Position numbers and translations under genes: made by a program. The notes under the pieces are model-generated. The model searched no databases. It was not told the DNA's origin and saw only the letters and a program-made list of their open reading frames with translations. A DNA stretch of 64,000 bases from Trujillonella endophytica (GTDB lineage Bacteria; Actinomycetota; Actinomycetes; Mycobacteriales; Geodermatophilaceae): the NCBI RefSeq assembly GCF_019799905.1, contig NZ_JABGCI010000003.1:1-64000 (forward strand). Reading direction: 5' to 3'. How positions within the stretch are numbered: the stretch's first letter is position 1; each line of letters opens with the position of its first letter. Below are positions 53,325-61,686 of this stretch, in pieces.

Positions 53325-53445
53325 CCGAGGGCCCTCGCCGCTCCCGGTCGCCACCGGTGGCCACGACCACCGCTCCCGCCGTGACCTCGTCGCCGCCGAC
53401 CGCGATCCCGTGCACTGCACCGTCACGTACGAGCAGCCGATCCAC
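53325..53445 (-). pseudogene. fragment of a KstD-like flavoprotein gene, partial duplicate of the neighbour
   Basis: The reverse strand reads VDRLLVRDGAVHGIAVGGDE followed by VTAGAVVVATGG. The intact flavoprotein at 53643-55070 has VDRLLVRDGVVYGLAVGDDQ followed by VTARSVVVATGG: 25 of 32 residues are identical. Only this segment survives, fused in the opposite flank to an SDR fragment. It represents an old partial duplication or a related lost gene. Confidence 0.7.
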
Positions 53446-53604
53446 CCGACGATCATGCTGCGGACGGCGGCCTGCACCGTGTTGCGCACACCTCACCAGT
53501 TTGATCTCGATGGAGTCCCGGAACGCCTCGTCCTCGTCGGGGTGGAGGGCGCCCTGGTTCGCGATGCCGGCGTTGGCCAGGATGATGTCTGCCCCGCCGA
53601 GCTC
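53446..53604 (-). pseudogene. SDR fragment (central part), frameshifted
   Basis: Reading the reverse strand from 53604: ELGGADIILANAGIANQGAL, HPDEDEAFRDSIEIKLV, then after a frame change RNTVQAAVRSMIVG. This is the NAG-containing middle of an SDR, of the kind found in mycofactocin-type enzymes. It stops at the junction with the flavoprotein fragment at about 53445. Neither the cofactor-binding start nor the catalytic YxxxK is present. Confidence 0.7.
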
Positions 53605-53642
53605 CGCCGTGTGGCACCGTCAGGGCCGTCATCCCGGTCCGC

Positions 53643-55070
53643 TCAGGCGCTGGCGGCGCGCCCCGCTGCCACTCGCCCCGCCGCGCGCCCCATGACGCAG
53701 GCATTCATCAGCGAGTTGCCGCTGCCGACGTAGGCGCGGCCCAGGACGCCGCCGGTGCACTCGCCCGCGGCGAAGAGACCCTCGATCTCGGTTCCGTTCT
53801 CATGCAGGACGCGACAGTCCGCGTCGATGCGCATCCCGTACGCGGTCACGTTCACCATGCAGGGGCGGACCTCGGCGATGTAGTACGGCGCTGTCGATAC
53901 GGGCAGCAAGAACTCGGCGGGCTTGCGCTGGTCGGTGTCCTCCCCCGCCGCGCAGAGACGGTTGTAGCGCTCGACCTCGGCGACCAGTACATCCTCCGGC
54001 AGGCTCGCGGCGGCAGCGAGACCGGCGATGGTGTCGGCTTTGAACATCCTGCCCTCGGCGACCATCTCGTCGACGAGGTCCGGCTGGTAGTTCTTGGAGC
54101 GGAAAGGCTCCCGCCCGGGGTAGGACTGGGTGAATGGACTGCGGTACCGGTCGGCCAGCTCGGCCGGGGGACGCATCGCCGCGTCGTCGAAAACCATGAA
54201 CCCGCGGTCACCGATGTGGTGGTACCGCTGGTCGACCAGAGTGTAGAAGGCCGACTCGTCCATGAACCGCCGGCCGTGCGAATCGATCATGACCATCCAA
54301 CCGGGCGGCCTGGCCTCGGTCAGCTTGGGGGAGAAGTTGGGGGCAAGAGTCCGTAGGACATTGCCCCGGCCGGTGAGTTGAGCACCCACCTCGGCCGCCA
54401 TGCCGAGGGCGTCGCCTCGCGCGCCGTCGGCGCCGATGTACCAGGTCCATCCCTCCCAGTACACCGACGGGAGGTACTCCGCGACCTTCTCCAGATCAGC
54501 CCCGAAGCCACCGGTCGCCACGACGACCGAGCGGGCCGTGACTTGATCATCTCCCACGGCGAGGCCGTAGACGACGCCGTCACGGACGAGCAAGCGGTCA
54601 ACCCGCCGGCCCAGCGCGATCTCGATCCCGTTCTCGCGGCAGTACCGGTGGAGCGGGTCGATGAGCCCCTGGCCTCCCCCCTGGACGGCATGGCCACGCT
54701 TGCCCTCCTCGATGCCCGACTGGATCAGTTGGGGAGCAATGCCTACTCCGTGCTTCTGCAACCAGTCGAGGGTCTGGCCGGACTGGTGGGTGAGGGTCGT
54801 GACCGGACCGATCTCGACGTCGTACTGGTTATACGTCAAGTAATCGTGGAGCAGGTCCTCGACGCTGTCCTCGAGGCCCGCTTCGTTCTGGATCCGACTC
54901 CCGGCACCCATGACGATCCCGTCGGACAGTCGAGAAGATCCTCCGACGGCCGCTTCGGACTCCGCCACCAAGATGCGCTGGGCCCCTCGTTCGTGCGCCG
55001 CAACGGCGGCGCAGAGGCCGGCAGCTCCGGATCCGATCACCAGCACGTCGAAGTCGAGGACTTCTGCCAT
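53643..55070 (-). CDS. FAD-binding dehydrogenase (3-ketosteroid-delta1-dehydrogenase/fumarate reductase-like)
   Basis: A 475-residue flavoprotein: FDVLVIGSGAAGLCAAVAAH for FAD binding, then AESEAAVGGSSRLSDGIVMG, RSVVVATGGFGADLEKVAEY, and the FAD-closing GLFAAGECTGGVLGRAYVGS, GNSLMNACVMGR. The family includes KstD, which introduces a C=C bond next to a ketone, and soluble fumarate reductase-like enzymes that do the reverse. KstD-specific tyrosines cannot be assigned with confidence. The ATG at 55070 has a TGCAT-N6-ATGCA repeat 66 bases upstream. Likely core enzyme of the island's pathway. Confidence 0.88.
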   Translation of the reverse strand: MAEVLDFDVLVIGSGAAGLCAAVAAHERGAQRILVAESEAAVGGSSRLSDGIVMGAGSRIQNEAGLEDSVEDLLHDYLTYNQYDVEIGPVTTLTHQSGQTLDWLQKHGVGIAPQLIQSGIEEGKRGHAVQGGGQGLIDPLHRYCRENGIEIALGRRVDRLLVRDGVVYGLAVGDDQVTARSVVVATGGFGADLEKVAEYLPSVYWEGWTWYIGADGARGDALGMAAEVGAQLTGRGNVLRTLAPNFSPKLTEARPPGWMVMIDSHGRRFMDESAFYTLVDQRYHHIGDRGFMVFDDAAMRPPAELADRYRSPFTQSYPGREPFRSKNYQPDLVDEMVAEGRMFKADTIAGLAAAASLPEDVLVAEVERYNRLCAAGEDTDQRKPAEFLLPVSTAPYYIAEVRPCMVNVTAYGMRIDADCRVLHENGTEIEGLFAAGECTGGVLGRAYVGSGNSLMNACVMGRAAGRVAAGRAASA

Positions 55071-55135
55071 TGCCCGCGCCCCTCCCCTGCCTTTGGGCCG
55101 ACGCCGCCGAACCTTCAGGCGCGGGCGTACGACTT

Positions 55136-55151
55136 TGCATGTACGGATGCA
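55136..55151. promoter_or_regulatory. perfect TGCAT-N6-ATGCA repeat upstream of the flavoprotein gene
   Basis: TGCAT (55136-55140), GTACGG, ATGCA (55147-55151). Identical architecture and arms to the repeat at 56475-56490. Spacing to the gene start (66 bases) is close to that at dctP (61 bases). Confidence 0.65.
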
Positions 55152-55430
55152 TACTAACGGCGGATGAAGTCAGCCGACAGGTCAGCGTCACGGCGCTGTG
55201 GTCTGTTGACGTCGTTCCGCGCCCGGGGACAGGAGACGCCGCCCCCCGCGGTGCGTCGAATCGGGGAAACGGCACGGACGGGAGGACCAGTCCCCTGATT
55301 TCCGAAGGCGCCGCCCGACCCTTGGACCAGATCCCGTCGAGAAACGGAACCATGAGACCGCCGACAGGTCGGGGCAGCAGGAGCGCCGGGCGGAGACTCC
55401 TGGCGATCCGCCCCGCCCAGGTCGCGCTTA
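55152..55430. other. non-coding gap
   Basis: About 280 bases between the flavoprotein promoter and the decayed binding-protein gene. I see no gene, RNA or repeat here. Confidence 0.45.
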
Positions 55431-55435
55431 CATGA

Positions 55436-55968
55436 AGCTCCTCGTGTACTGGGCCGAGATCTCCGCCGCCTCGTCGTCCGGAATCCGATGTAGGCCAACC
55501 GACGACGCCGTCCCTCGTCCATCGACCGCTGCAACGCCTGGACCGCCGCCCAGCCACGCCTGATCGCCGACGGGTCCCACGAGCCCCCCGCGGTGCAGTG
55601 CGAGCGCCAGTAGCGTCGCCTGTGGCGAATCCACCGCCCCGACGGCCTTCGTGCACCCCCCCAGGTCCCCACCGAGTGCACCTGGGAGTCGGCACGGACC
55701 ACGACAGCCGAGATCAGCTCCCGGTCGGTGTCCCGCATGACGACCGCCCGCACGGCTTCTCCACGTGCCTGGGCCATTCGCCGCGCCCGCACCCACGCGA
55801 GCGGCGAGTTCCACGCCACGCCGAGGCCACCTCGACCTGACGCTCGTAGTGCGAGTACAGGGCGAAGTCGACGTCGACATCCTTGCCGCGAAGCCAGGGG
55901 CGGAAGCCCTCCCAGATCGTCACCACCTTGGGGTCGTAGGCCACCGCGCCGAGGACCAGCGCGGTCAT
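55436..55968 (-). pseudogene. PhnD-like (phosphonate-type) binding protein, decayed
   Basis: From the ATG at 55968 the reverse strand reads MTALVLGAVAYDPKVVTIWE, GFRPWLRGKDVDVDFALYSH and YERQVE, then frameshifts. Other frames continue the same protein: VAWNSPLAWVRARRMAQARG, AVRAVVMRDTDRELISAVVV, RADSQVHSVG, then VGAVDSPQATLLALALHRGG. These are the ordered blocks of a PhnD/SsuA-like periplasmic-binding fold without signal peptide. At least three indels separate them, and the tail (IPDDEAAEISAQYTRSFM) seems to come from a different gene. Not functional. Confidence 0.75.
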
Positions 55969-56170
55969 CAGGCGTCCATGAGCGGAAGGCCGGTGAGCGC
56001 CCGGCCGACGAAATCCAGCAGCGCATCGTTCGTCGGCGCCATCACGCGCGCCGCTCGGGAACCCCGAAAGCGTCGCTCGATGCCCAGTTCCTTGCGGAAC
56101 GCGGCCTCCCGATCTCCTGGGTGCGGAACAGCGCGCCGCATTTCATCAGGAGCCTTCGGTGGGAGGGCAC
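55969..56170 (-). pseudogene. unassigned gene fragment coupled to the decayed PhnD-like gene
   Basis: The reverse strand encodes VLDTGALPPKAPDEMRRAVP, then FRKELGIERRFRGSRAARVM and APTNDALLDFVGRALTGLPL up to a stop that overlaps the start of the PhnD-like frame. Codon use is coding-like, and APTNDALLDFV faintly recalls the end of ketopantoate reductases, but I cannot assign it. Upstream of about 56170 the frame loses coherence. Confidence 0.4.
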
Positions 56171-56474
56171 CGGTGTCTAACACTCCGCATGCAAGTTCAG
56201 CCATCGCAAGCACCCCCGGCCGAGGCCTGCGGCCCGTGCCGACCAGCACCCCAACACAACGCTCCTCGCAACTCCCACGAGCTTGCTGGCTGCGGAAAGC
56301 GGACCAGCGGCACGGCACCTGGAACATCCCTCCCCACCGCGGACCTCCCGGGTCTAGGGCGGCACTCTTGACGTTCGCGACTCGCCTAGCTGGCCGCCGA
56401 CCTTGACAAGGGCAACTGACTGACGCGGTAGGACCGGGCTCTGGCCAAGTCCTCTGCACCCGTCATGTTCTTGC
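56171..56474. other. non-coding gap
   Basis: About 300 bases without recognisable gene content between the decayed fragment and the operator before the low-GC SnoaL-like gene. Confidence 0.4.
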
Positions 56475-56494
56475 TGCATACCGTCATGCATGCA
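56475..56494. promoter_or_regulatory. TGCAT-N6-ATGCA repeat with added TGCATGCA
   Basis: TGCAT (56475-56479), ACCGTC, ATGCA (56486-56490), with an overlapping perfect TGCATGCA at 56487-56494. Same architecture as at 55136. It lies 285 bases upstream of the SnoaL-like gene and immediately before the leftward decayed genes, so it may once have served those. Confidence 0.6.
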
Positions 56495-56775
56495 AAACTA
56501 CGGATAGGGCGTGCCAGCATCAGGAGTCGGGCCGCGCCGGTTGACTGGGACGCCATACACAGCTCTGTGAGACCGTCAAGAGAATGAGCGACTTCTGTAC
56601 ACGTACGCCGTGCAGCACCGTAGCGACGAGATTCTGCTGGACATGCTCGGGAAAACGCGCACTTTCGCGCAGGTGAACCATGGCGAGGGAACTCGCACAC
56701 GCGCTGAACAAACTGGAGGTCACGAGGGGTGAAGTAGTTTGGTTAAGTAGAGCCCACAACAGATGGAGAAGAGAT

Positions 56776-57207
56776 ATGTCGACCACTGAACAAAACTCGC
56801 GCCGCACGGCTGAAGATATCGTGACCGAATTCATGGGTTCACTTGCCCGGCGCGACTACACCTCCATGGCCCCCCATCTAGCCGAAGATGCGACCTGGAC
56901 GATGATGGGATGCGACAGCTTCATAGAAAACGGTGGTCGTTACGAAGGGAAGCAGCAAATCATCGATGAAATGTTTGCCCTGTCGTCCAAGATATACCAG
57001 CCCGACACCTATCGAATGGACGTACGTAACGTCACTGCGAACGATGAGTACGTCGTAATGGAGTTCATGGTGAACGCCACGAACTGGAAAGGTCGGCTCT
57101 ACAAGGACGCGACCTACTGCACTGTGTTCAGGGTTGCCGATGGTCTAATCGCGGAAGTCCGCGAATACGTCGATACGTACAAAGTGAAGACGGTCAACTG
57201 GGACTAG
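56776..57207 (+). CDS. SnoaL-like / limonene-epoxide-hydrolase-fold protein, low GC
   Basis: A 143-residue NTF2-fold protein: AEDIVTEFMGSLARRDYTSM, APHLAEDATWTMMGCDSF, GGRYEGKQQIIDEMF, RLYKDATYCTVFRVADGLIA, EVREYVDTYKVKTVNWD. The ending EVREYxDT is typical of SnoaL-like enzymes. The DNA has many A/T-ending codons (for example GAA, ATA, AAA), unlike neighbours, indicating recent acquisition from a lower-GC source. ATG 56776 follows GGAG. An IS5-type remnant lies directly downstream, consistent with transfer. The reaction is not predictable; epoxide hydrolysis or isomerisation is possible. Confidence 0.82.
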   Translation: MSTTEQNSRRTAEDIVTEFMGSLARRDYTSMAPHLAEDATWTMMGCDSFIENGGRYEGKQQIIDEMFALSSKIYQPDTYRMDVRNVTANDEYVVMEFMVNATNWKGRLYKDATYCTVFRVADGLIAEVREYVDTYKVKTVNWD

Positions 57208-57372
57208 CGCTTGTTTGACTGATCTTGCGCTTTCGGAACGGCAAGGTCGGGGGTATGGGACACCATCGGTGTGTGGTTTCCGACGAGGCGCGGGCCTGGC
57301 TGGCGCCGCAGTTGCCGGCTTCGACTGGTCGTCGTGGTGGCCGGTGGCGTGATCACCGGCACGTGATCGAGG
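57208..57372 (+). mobile_element. IS5-family transposase remnant (N-terminal piece)
   Basis: Starting 46 bases after the SnoaL-like stop, the forward strand reads MGHHRCVVSDEARAWLAPQL, then PASTGRRGGRWRDHRHVIEA, the typical beginning of IS5/DUF4096 transposases (pattern: SDEAW..I.PLLP...GRRG..W.DHR.V.EG). It ends abruptly at about 57372 where ferredoxin-related sequence begins. The upstream AT-rich CTTGTTTGACTGATCTTGCG may be the left end of the element; no right end is present. Confidence 0.7.
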
Positions 57373-57408
57373 CGCCCGGCCTGAACGCACACACGGGAGG
57401 AGATCACC

Positions 57409-57610
57409 GTGACCAGGGTTGGCCACGACCAGGTCCGCTGTTAGAGCATCGGCGTCTGCGAGTCGGTAGCACCCTGGGAACTTCGAGTTCAACGACGCCG
57501 ACGAGATGACCGTCCTTCACGACGGCATGGTCATCGACGAGCACCTGGACCAGGTCCGCGAGGCAGTCGCAGGCTGCCCCCAACGAGGCCCTGGCCCACG
57601 TCGAAGGCGG
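57409..57610 (+). pseudogene. 3Fe-4S ferredoxin, inactivated
   Basis: The GTG at 57409, with GGAGGAGATCACC upstream, opens VTRVGHDQVRC, then a TAG stop (57442-57444) inside the cluster motif, then SIGVCESVAP. One extra C near 57473 shifts the frame, after which GNFEFNDADEMTVLHDG and EHLDQVREAVAGCPQ follow. Apart from the stop, Cys-x5-Cys...Cys-Pro spacing is that of P450-type 3Fe-4S ferredoxins. One nonsense codon and one frameshift make it dead. It may have served a P450 once located here. Confidence 0.8.
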
Positions 57611-57788
57611 GCAGGGCACGCAGGGCCGGCAGGTGCGTCCGGGTCGAGGCGCGAACGCCCTCTGTGCCGGCCACCGGCCGTGGTCCCTGGTCGGTGGCAA
57701 AGGGTGCTTGCACGGGACCTTCCACTTTCCTCGCGGCCGGATGGCGATACCACGCCACCTCGTGGAGGGTTGATCGGCTTGCACGCAA
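57611..57788. other. gap before the MFS gene stop
   Basis: About 180 bases beyond the ferredoxin remnant with no recognisable gene. Confidence 0.4.
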
Positions 57789-59390
57789 CTAACGGGCAGG
57801 GAGCAGGTGCGCCACCTCTGGGGGCCCCTCGGCCAGGCTCGCCGCCGCCCGATACAGGTCTCGCTCGACGGCCATGGGCCGTTCACGGTGCTGGCGCATG
57901 TGCTCGTCCCAGGAGGGCACCAGGAACGTCTCCATGAACCGGCCGGGGACGGCGGCGTCCCGGTACAGGTTCCATCGCGTCGCACCGGTCCGCCGGCGCG
58001 AGGCCTTGACGCGGTGCATCGCCTCGACGAATCGCCGCTCGTTCTCCGGCGGCACCGTGAAGACGAGCGTGACCAACACCGGACCCTCATCGGGGTCGGG
58101 CTCGGCCATCAGCTGGGGCTCTGGCCAGATCACCGTGCTGCGATCGATCCCTGAGGTGTCGACCAGCGGCCAGACCGCGCTGGACGCGGCGCCGAGCACC
58201 ATGAGCACGGCCGCAGCCATGAAGACCGGGACCAGACCGAGGTAGCTGGCGGCGACGCCCCACAGCAGGGCGCCGACCGCCTGACCTCCCACCATCACGA
58301 TCTGCTGGACGGAGAGGCCCCGGGCGCGAACCCAGCCGGGGAGAAAAACCTGCGTGGCAGCGTGCAAAGTGGTCAGCACGGCCAACCATGCCGCGCCGGC
58401 GGGCAGCAACAGGGCGACGGCGAGCGGCAGGTCTCTGACGAAGACGATGCCCGTTGTGGCGGCGGCGAAGACGAGGCTGGCCAGGAACATCATCGCGCTG
58501 GTGGTGACCCACGTGAGCACACGGGGCAGCAAGACAGCCCCCACGATTGCACCGAGACCGAGCGCACCCAGCAGGATCCCGTAGCCGCCGGATCCCAGGC
58601 CCAGGAGCCGGCTGGCGACGAGCGGGAGCAGCGCCCAGAGAGCCGTGCCCGGCAGGACGAAGAGTGCCGACCGGAGCAGGAGGCGGCGGATTACCTTCGA
58701 GTGGCGCACATAGCGGGCGCCGGCCCGGAGCGCCGGTCCGAAGCGCTCCGGCTTGTCTCCGGAGGATCCTCCCGCTGGTGCCCATCGGAGCACCGCGAGC
58801 GCCAGGACGCCGTAGGCCGCCGCGTTGATCGCGAAGACGAGCCAAGCATCGACCTGGGTGATCAGGAGACCGGCGACGCCAGGACCGATTGCCCGCGCCG
58901 CGTTCATGCTCACGGCCCCGAGCGCGGAGGCCCCCCGCACCTCTTCCGCTGGGACGACGTCCGGGATCAGCGCCTGCCACGGAGGCATGCTCATCGCCTG
59001 GCCGCACCCGACCAGGAAGGTCAAGGCGAGAAGCAGCTCTGGCGACAGGTCACCGAACGCCGTCAGAACGGTGAGGATCACGCCCACCACGAGGGTGCAC
59101 AGCTGCACGCCGACGAGGAGGCGTCGGCGATCGAAGGAGTCGGCGAGAACCCCGGCCGGCAGCGCCAGCAGGAGCATGGGCAAGAGGCTTGCCGTCTGGA
59201 CGAGCGAGACCAGCGTCTCCGCATCGGGTTCGTCGATCAACAGCCACTGGGCGCCCACCGTCTGCATCCAGGTGCCGATCATGCTGGCCATCTGCGCCAG
59301 CCAGAGCGCCCGGAAGGCCACCGACCGCAGCGGTGACCAGGCGGTGGGCGTCGTGGATGGCGCGGACCCGTCGGCGGATGTCGTCTTCAC
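57789..59390 (-). CDS. MFS transporter (EntS-like) with C-terminal soluble domain
   Basis: About 533 residues. Residues 20-410 form a 12-TM major facilitator of the EntS/DUF894 type: FRALWLAQMASMIGTWMQTV, ALPAGVLADSFDRRRLLVGV, MPPWQALIPDVVPAEEVRGA. Residues ~430-533 are a soluble alpha/beta unit (VLVTLVFTVPPENERRFVEA, WNLYRDAAVPGRFMETFLVP, SWDEHMRQHRE) resembling an antibiotic-biosynthesis-monooxygenase-like barrel, a recurrent fusion in this subfamily. GTG 59390 chosen at the first plausible start; its ribosome site is poor. It probably exports a small hydrophobic or metal-chelating compound. Confidence 0.85.
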   Translation of the reverse strand: MKTTSADGSAPSTTPTAWSPLRSVAFRALWLAQMASMIGTWMQTVGAQWLLIDEPDAETLVSLVQTASLLPMLLLALPAGVLADSFDRRRLLVGVQLCTLVVGVILTVLTAFGDLSPELLLALTFLVGCGQAMSMPPWQALIPDVVPAEEVRGASALGAVSMNAARAIGPGVAGLLITQVDAWLVFAINAAAYGVLALAVLRWAPAGGSSGDKPERFGPALRAGARYVRHSKVIRRLLLRSALFVLPGTALWALLPLVASRLLGLGSGGYGILLGALGLGAIVGAVLLPRVLTWVTTSAMMFLASLVFAAATTGIVFVRDLPLAVALLLPAGAAWLAVLTTLHAATQVFLPGWVRARGLSVQQIVMVGGQAVGALLWGVAASYLGLVPVFMAAAVLMVLGAASSAVWPLVDTSGIDRSTVIWPEPQLMAEPDPDEGPVLVTLVFTVPPENERRFVEAMHRVKASRRRTGATRWNLYRDAAVPGRFMETFLVPSWDEHMRQHRERPMAVERDLYRAAASLAEGPPEVAHLLPAR

Positions 59391-59532
59391 GCTCCAGTAA
59401 CGCCCACTCCCGCCCCTGGGACCGGCCGCTCCCGGGGCGTTCCGCACGACCTGGCTCCATCGCCTGAGTCGGTGGACACCGCACGATGTGAGGTCTGTAG
59501 ACCCATGTCGCCAGGTTGATCCCTCGGCTGCG

Positions 59533-60360
59533 TCACACCCAGCCGAGCCACTCCGACAGGCCGCGTCCCATGATCCACTCGAGCTCATCGGGGCCGAGGA
59601 AGTCCAGCTCGTCGGTGAACAGTCGCCGAACCTCGTCGTAGCTGCAGGACAGGCGGGACGCGTCGCTGCCCCAGAAGACCCGCCGCGGCCCGAAGGCCTC
59701 GACCACCCGCTCGATCCGGGGGTGCAGGCTCGGGAACGGATATGGGTCGGACACGTACGCCGGCAGGCCGCTCGCCTTGACCGCGACGTTGGGCAGGGCC
59801 GCCAGAGGCAGCAGCCGCTCGATGGCCGGGTCGAGGTCGTCCATCAGGCCGGTGGCGAAGCCGAGATGGTCGATCACGAGTCGCAGGTCCGGGTGCCGTT
59901 CAGCGATGTGCCCCACCTCACGGATCTTGAAGGGCGAGAACACCATGATCGGGATGCCGGCCTTCTCCGCCGCCGGCCACAGCCAGTCGGCGGTGCCGTC
60001 CTCCAGCCAGGACGCCGGCGGGTTCCTGCTGAACGTGACGCGGATGCCGAGCATCCCCGGCTGCTCCAGCCAGCCCGGGACGAGTTCCCGGCTGGCTGCC
60101 GCAGCCACGTCGATCCGCCCCATGACCCGGAATTGCTCCGGGTGTTCGGCCGCGGCCTGAAGGCAGTAGTCGTTCCGGTCCCCCTCGGCCAGCGGCGGCA
60201 CCAGAATCGCCCGGTCGACGCCGGCCGCCGTCATGTCCCTGCGCAGCTCGTCGACCGTGTAGGAGGCCGGCCCATGAGCGTGCTGCCGCCGCTCCTCCGA
60301 CCACGGCCGCTCGGGCGTCTCGGCCGGCCACACGTGGGCCTGACCATCGGTGATCAACAA
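59533..60360 (-). CDS. amidohydrolase family protein
   Basis: A 275-residue amidohydrolase_2 TIM barrel: ITDGQAHVWPAETPERPW (first motif, one His), MTAAGVDRAILVPPLAEGDR, DLRLVIDHLGFATG, PRRVFWGSDASRLS. The family covers lactonases and decarboxylases such as 2-pyrone-4,6-dicarboxylate lactonase-like enzymes. No ATG or GTG fits the conserved start; a TTG at 60360, seven bases after GAGGAGG, gives L(M)LITDGQAHVW, so initiation at TTG is proposed. It lies 70 bases after the trxB stop on the same strand. Confidence 0.8.
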   Translation of the reverse strand: MLITDGQAHVWPAETPERPWSEERRQHAHGPASYTVDELRRDMTAAGVDRAILVPPLAEGDRNDYCLQAAAEHPEQFRVMGRIDVAAAASRELVPGWLEQPGMLGIRVTFSRNPPASWLEDGTADWLWPAAEKAGIPIMVFSPFKIREVGHIAERHPDLRLVIDHLGFATGLMDDLDPAIERLLPLAALPNVAVKASGLPAYVSDPYPFPSLHPRIERVVEAFGPRRVFWGSDASRLSCSYDEVRRLFTDELDFLGPDELEWIMGRGLSEWLGWV

Positions 60361-60430
60361 GGGATCGCCTCCTCGAGAGATGACAGGGCACCGGCACGAC
60401 GACCGACGGCCACCAGAGCAGTGAGGGGTC

Positions 60431-61444
60431 TCAGCGCTCGTCGAAGGTGTCGGCCAGCCAGCGCTCGGCGTCGATCGCCGCCGCCGCACCCGTACCGGCC
60501 GACGTGATCGCCTGCCGGTAGATGTGGTCGACCACGTCACCACAGGCGAACACGCCGTCGATGTTGGTTCGCGTGGTGGGGTGCTCCACCCGGATGTAGC
60601 CCTCGTCGTCCAGCTTCAGCTGGCCGGCGAACAGCTCACTGCGCGGATCGTGACCGATCGCGACGAACATCCCGGCCACCGGCAGCTCCTCGATCGCCCC
60701 GCTCGACACGTCGACGAGCCGGACACCGGACACCGTCTGCTCGCCGAGCACGTCGGCGACCTGCCTGCCCAACGCCCAACGGATCTTCGCGTTGTCCTGG
60801 GCCCGCTTGACCATGATCTTCGACGCCCGCAGCTCCTGCCGCCGGTGCACCACGGTCACGCTCCTGGCGAAGCGGGTGAGGAACGTGGCCTCCTCCATCG
60901 CCGAGTCACCACCGCCCACCACGACGATGTCCTGATCGCGGAAGAAGAACCCGTCACACGTCGCACACGCCGACACACCGCGGCCCAGCAGGCGGGCCTC
61001 GTTGTCCAGACCCAGATACCGGTACTTCGACCCCGTTGCCACGATCACCGCGTGCGCCCGGTACACCTCATCGCCGACCTTCACGATCTTCGGATCGGCA
61101 GTGAGGTCGACCTCGGTCACGTCACGGGCGACCAGCTCCGCGCCGAAACGCTCGGCCTGAGTCCGCATGTCGCTCATCAGCTGCGGGCCCTGGATGCCCT
61201 CGGCGAAACCGGGGAAGTTCTCCACCTCGGTCGTCGTCATCAACGCCCCGCCGAACTGCGAGCCCTCGAAGACCAACGGGTGCAGGTTCGCCCGGGCCGC
61301 ATAAACAGCTGCCGTGTACCCGGCCGGCCCCGACCCGATGACGATCAGATCACGGACGCCGTCGTGCTCAGCGGGGGGGATCGCGGGATCGACCACGTGG
61401 TCGGCGGTCACGGCCGGGCCGGGGGTCGGATGATCAGTCGTCAT
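60431..61444 (-). CDS. trxB: thioredoxin reductase
   Basis: A 337-residue NADPH-dependent flavoprotein: [20 protein letters not shown] for FAD, redox-active Cys160-Ala-Thr-Cys163 (VSACATCDG), [16 protein letters not shown] for NADPH, and [20 protein letters not shown] near the end. About 30 N-terminal residues ([20 protein letters not shown]...) precede the fold and may not be translated; GTG or later starts are possible since the ribosome site at 61444 is weak. No thioredoxin gene is adjacent, so this is probably a second trxB copy. A perfect 20-bp repeat lies 223 bases upstream. Confidence 0.93.
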   Translation of the reverse strand: MTTDHPTPGPAVTADHVVDPAIPPAEHDGVRDLIVIGSGPAGYTAAVYAARANLHPLVFEGSQFGGALMTTTEVENFPGFAEGIQGPQLMSDMRTQAERFGAELVARDVTEVDLTADPKIVKVGDEVYRAHAVIVATGSKYRYLGLDNEARLLGRGVSACATCDGFFFRDQDIVVVGGGDSAMEEATFLTRFARSVTVVHRRQELRASKIMVKRAQDNAKIRWALGRQVADVLGEQTVSGVRLVDVSSGAIEELPVAGMFVAIGHDPRSELFAGQLKLDDEGYIRVEHPTTRTNIDGVFACGDVVDHIYRQAITSAGTGAAAAIDAERWLADTFDER

Positions 61445-61666
61445 GGGCAGCGCAGCCTTCGATTCCGTCGGACGTCGTCGTTCTGGAGCGGAGCTGACAT
61501 CGCCACCGTTCCGTGCGATGCCACCACTGACTCGTACGTACGGACCAGTGGCTCGGCTTCAGGTCCTGCCGGCCTCCCGAACGACGACGCGTCGTCCGTG
61601 CGACGTCCTCGCGGATCCTGAAGCGGCGACACAGTGCCACGAGGAGGGCGTCTGACGACTGGTCAG
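61445..61666. other. non-coding gap upstream of trxB
   Basis: About 220 bases with no recognisable gene; presumably the trxB promoter region. Confidence 0.45.
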
Positions 61667-61686
61667 TGTATGCAGTCGAGCATACA
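61667..61686. promoter_or_regulatory. perfect inverted repeat TGTATGC-N6-GCATACA
   Basis: TGTATGC (61667-61673), AGTCGA, GCATACA (61680-61686): two perfect 7-base arms. A shorter ATGC-N6-GCAT occurs at 45445-45458. It lies between trxB and the ArsR gene stop. Strong candidate operator of a GntR-like dimer. Confidence 0.6.
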
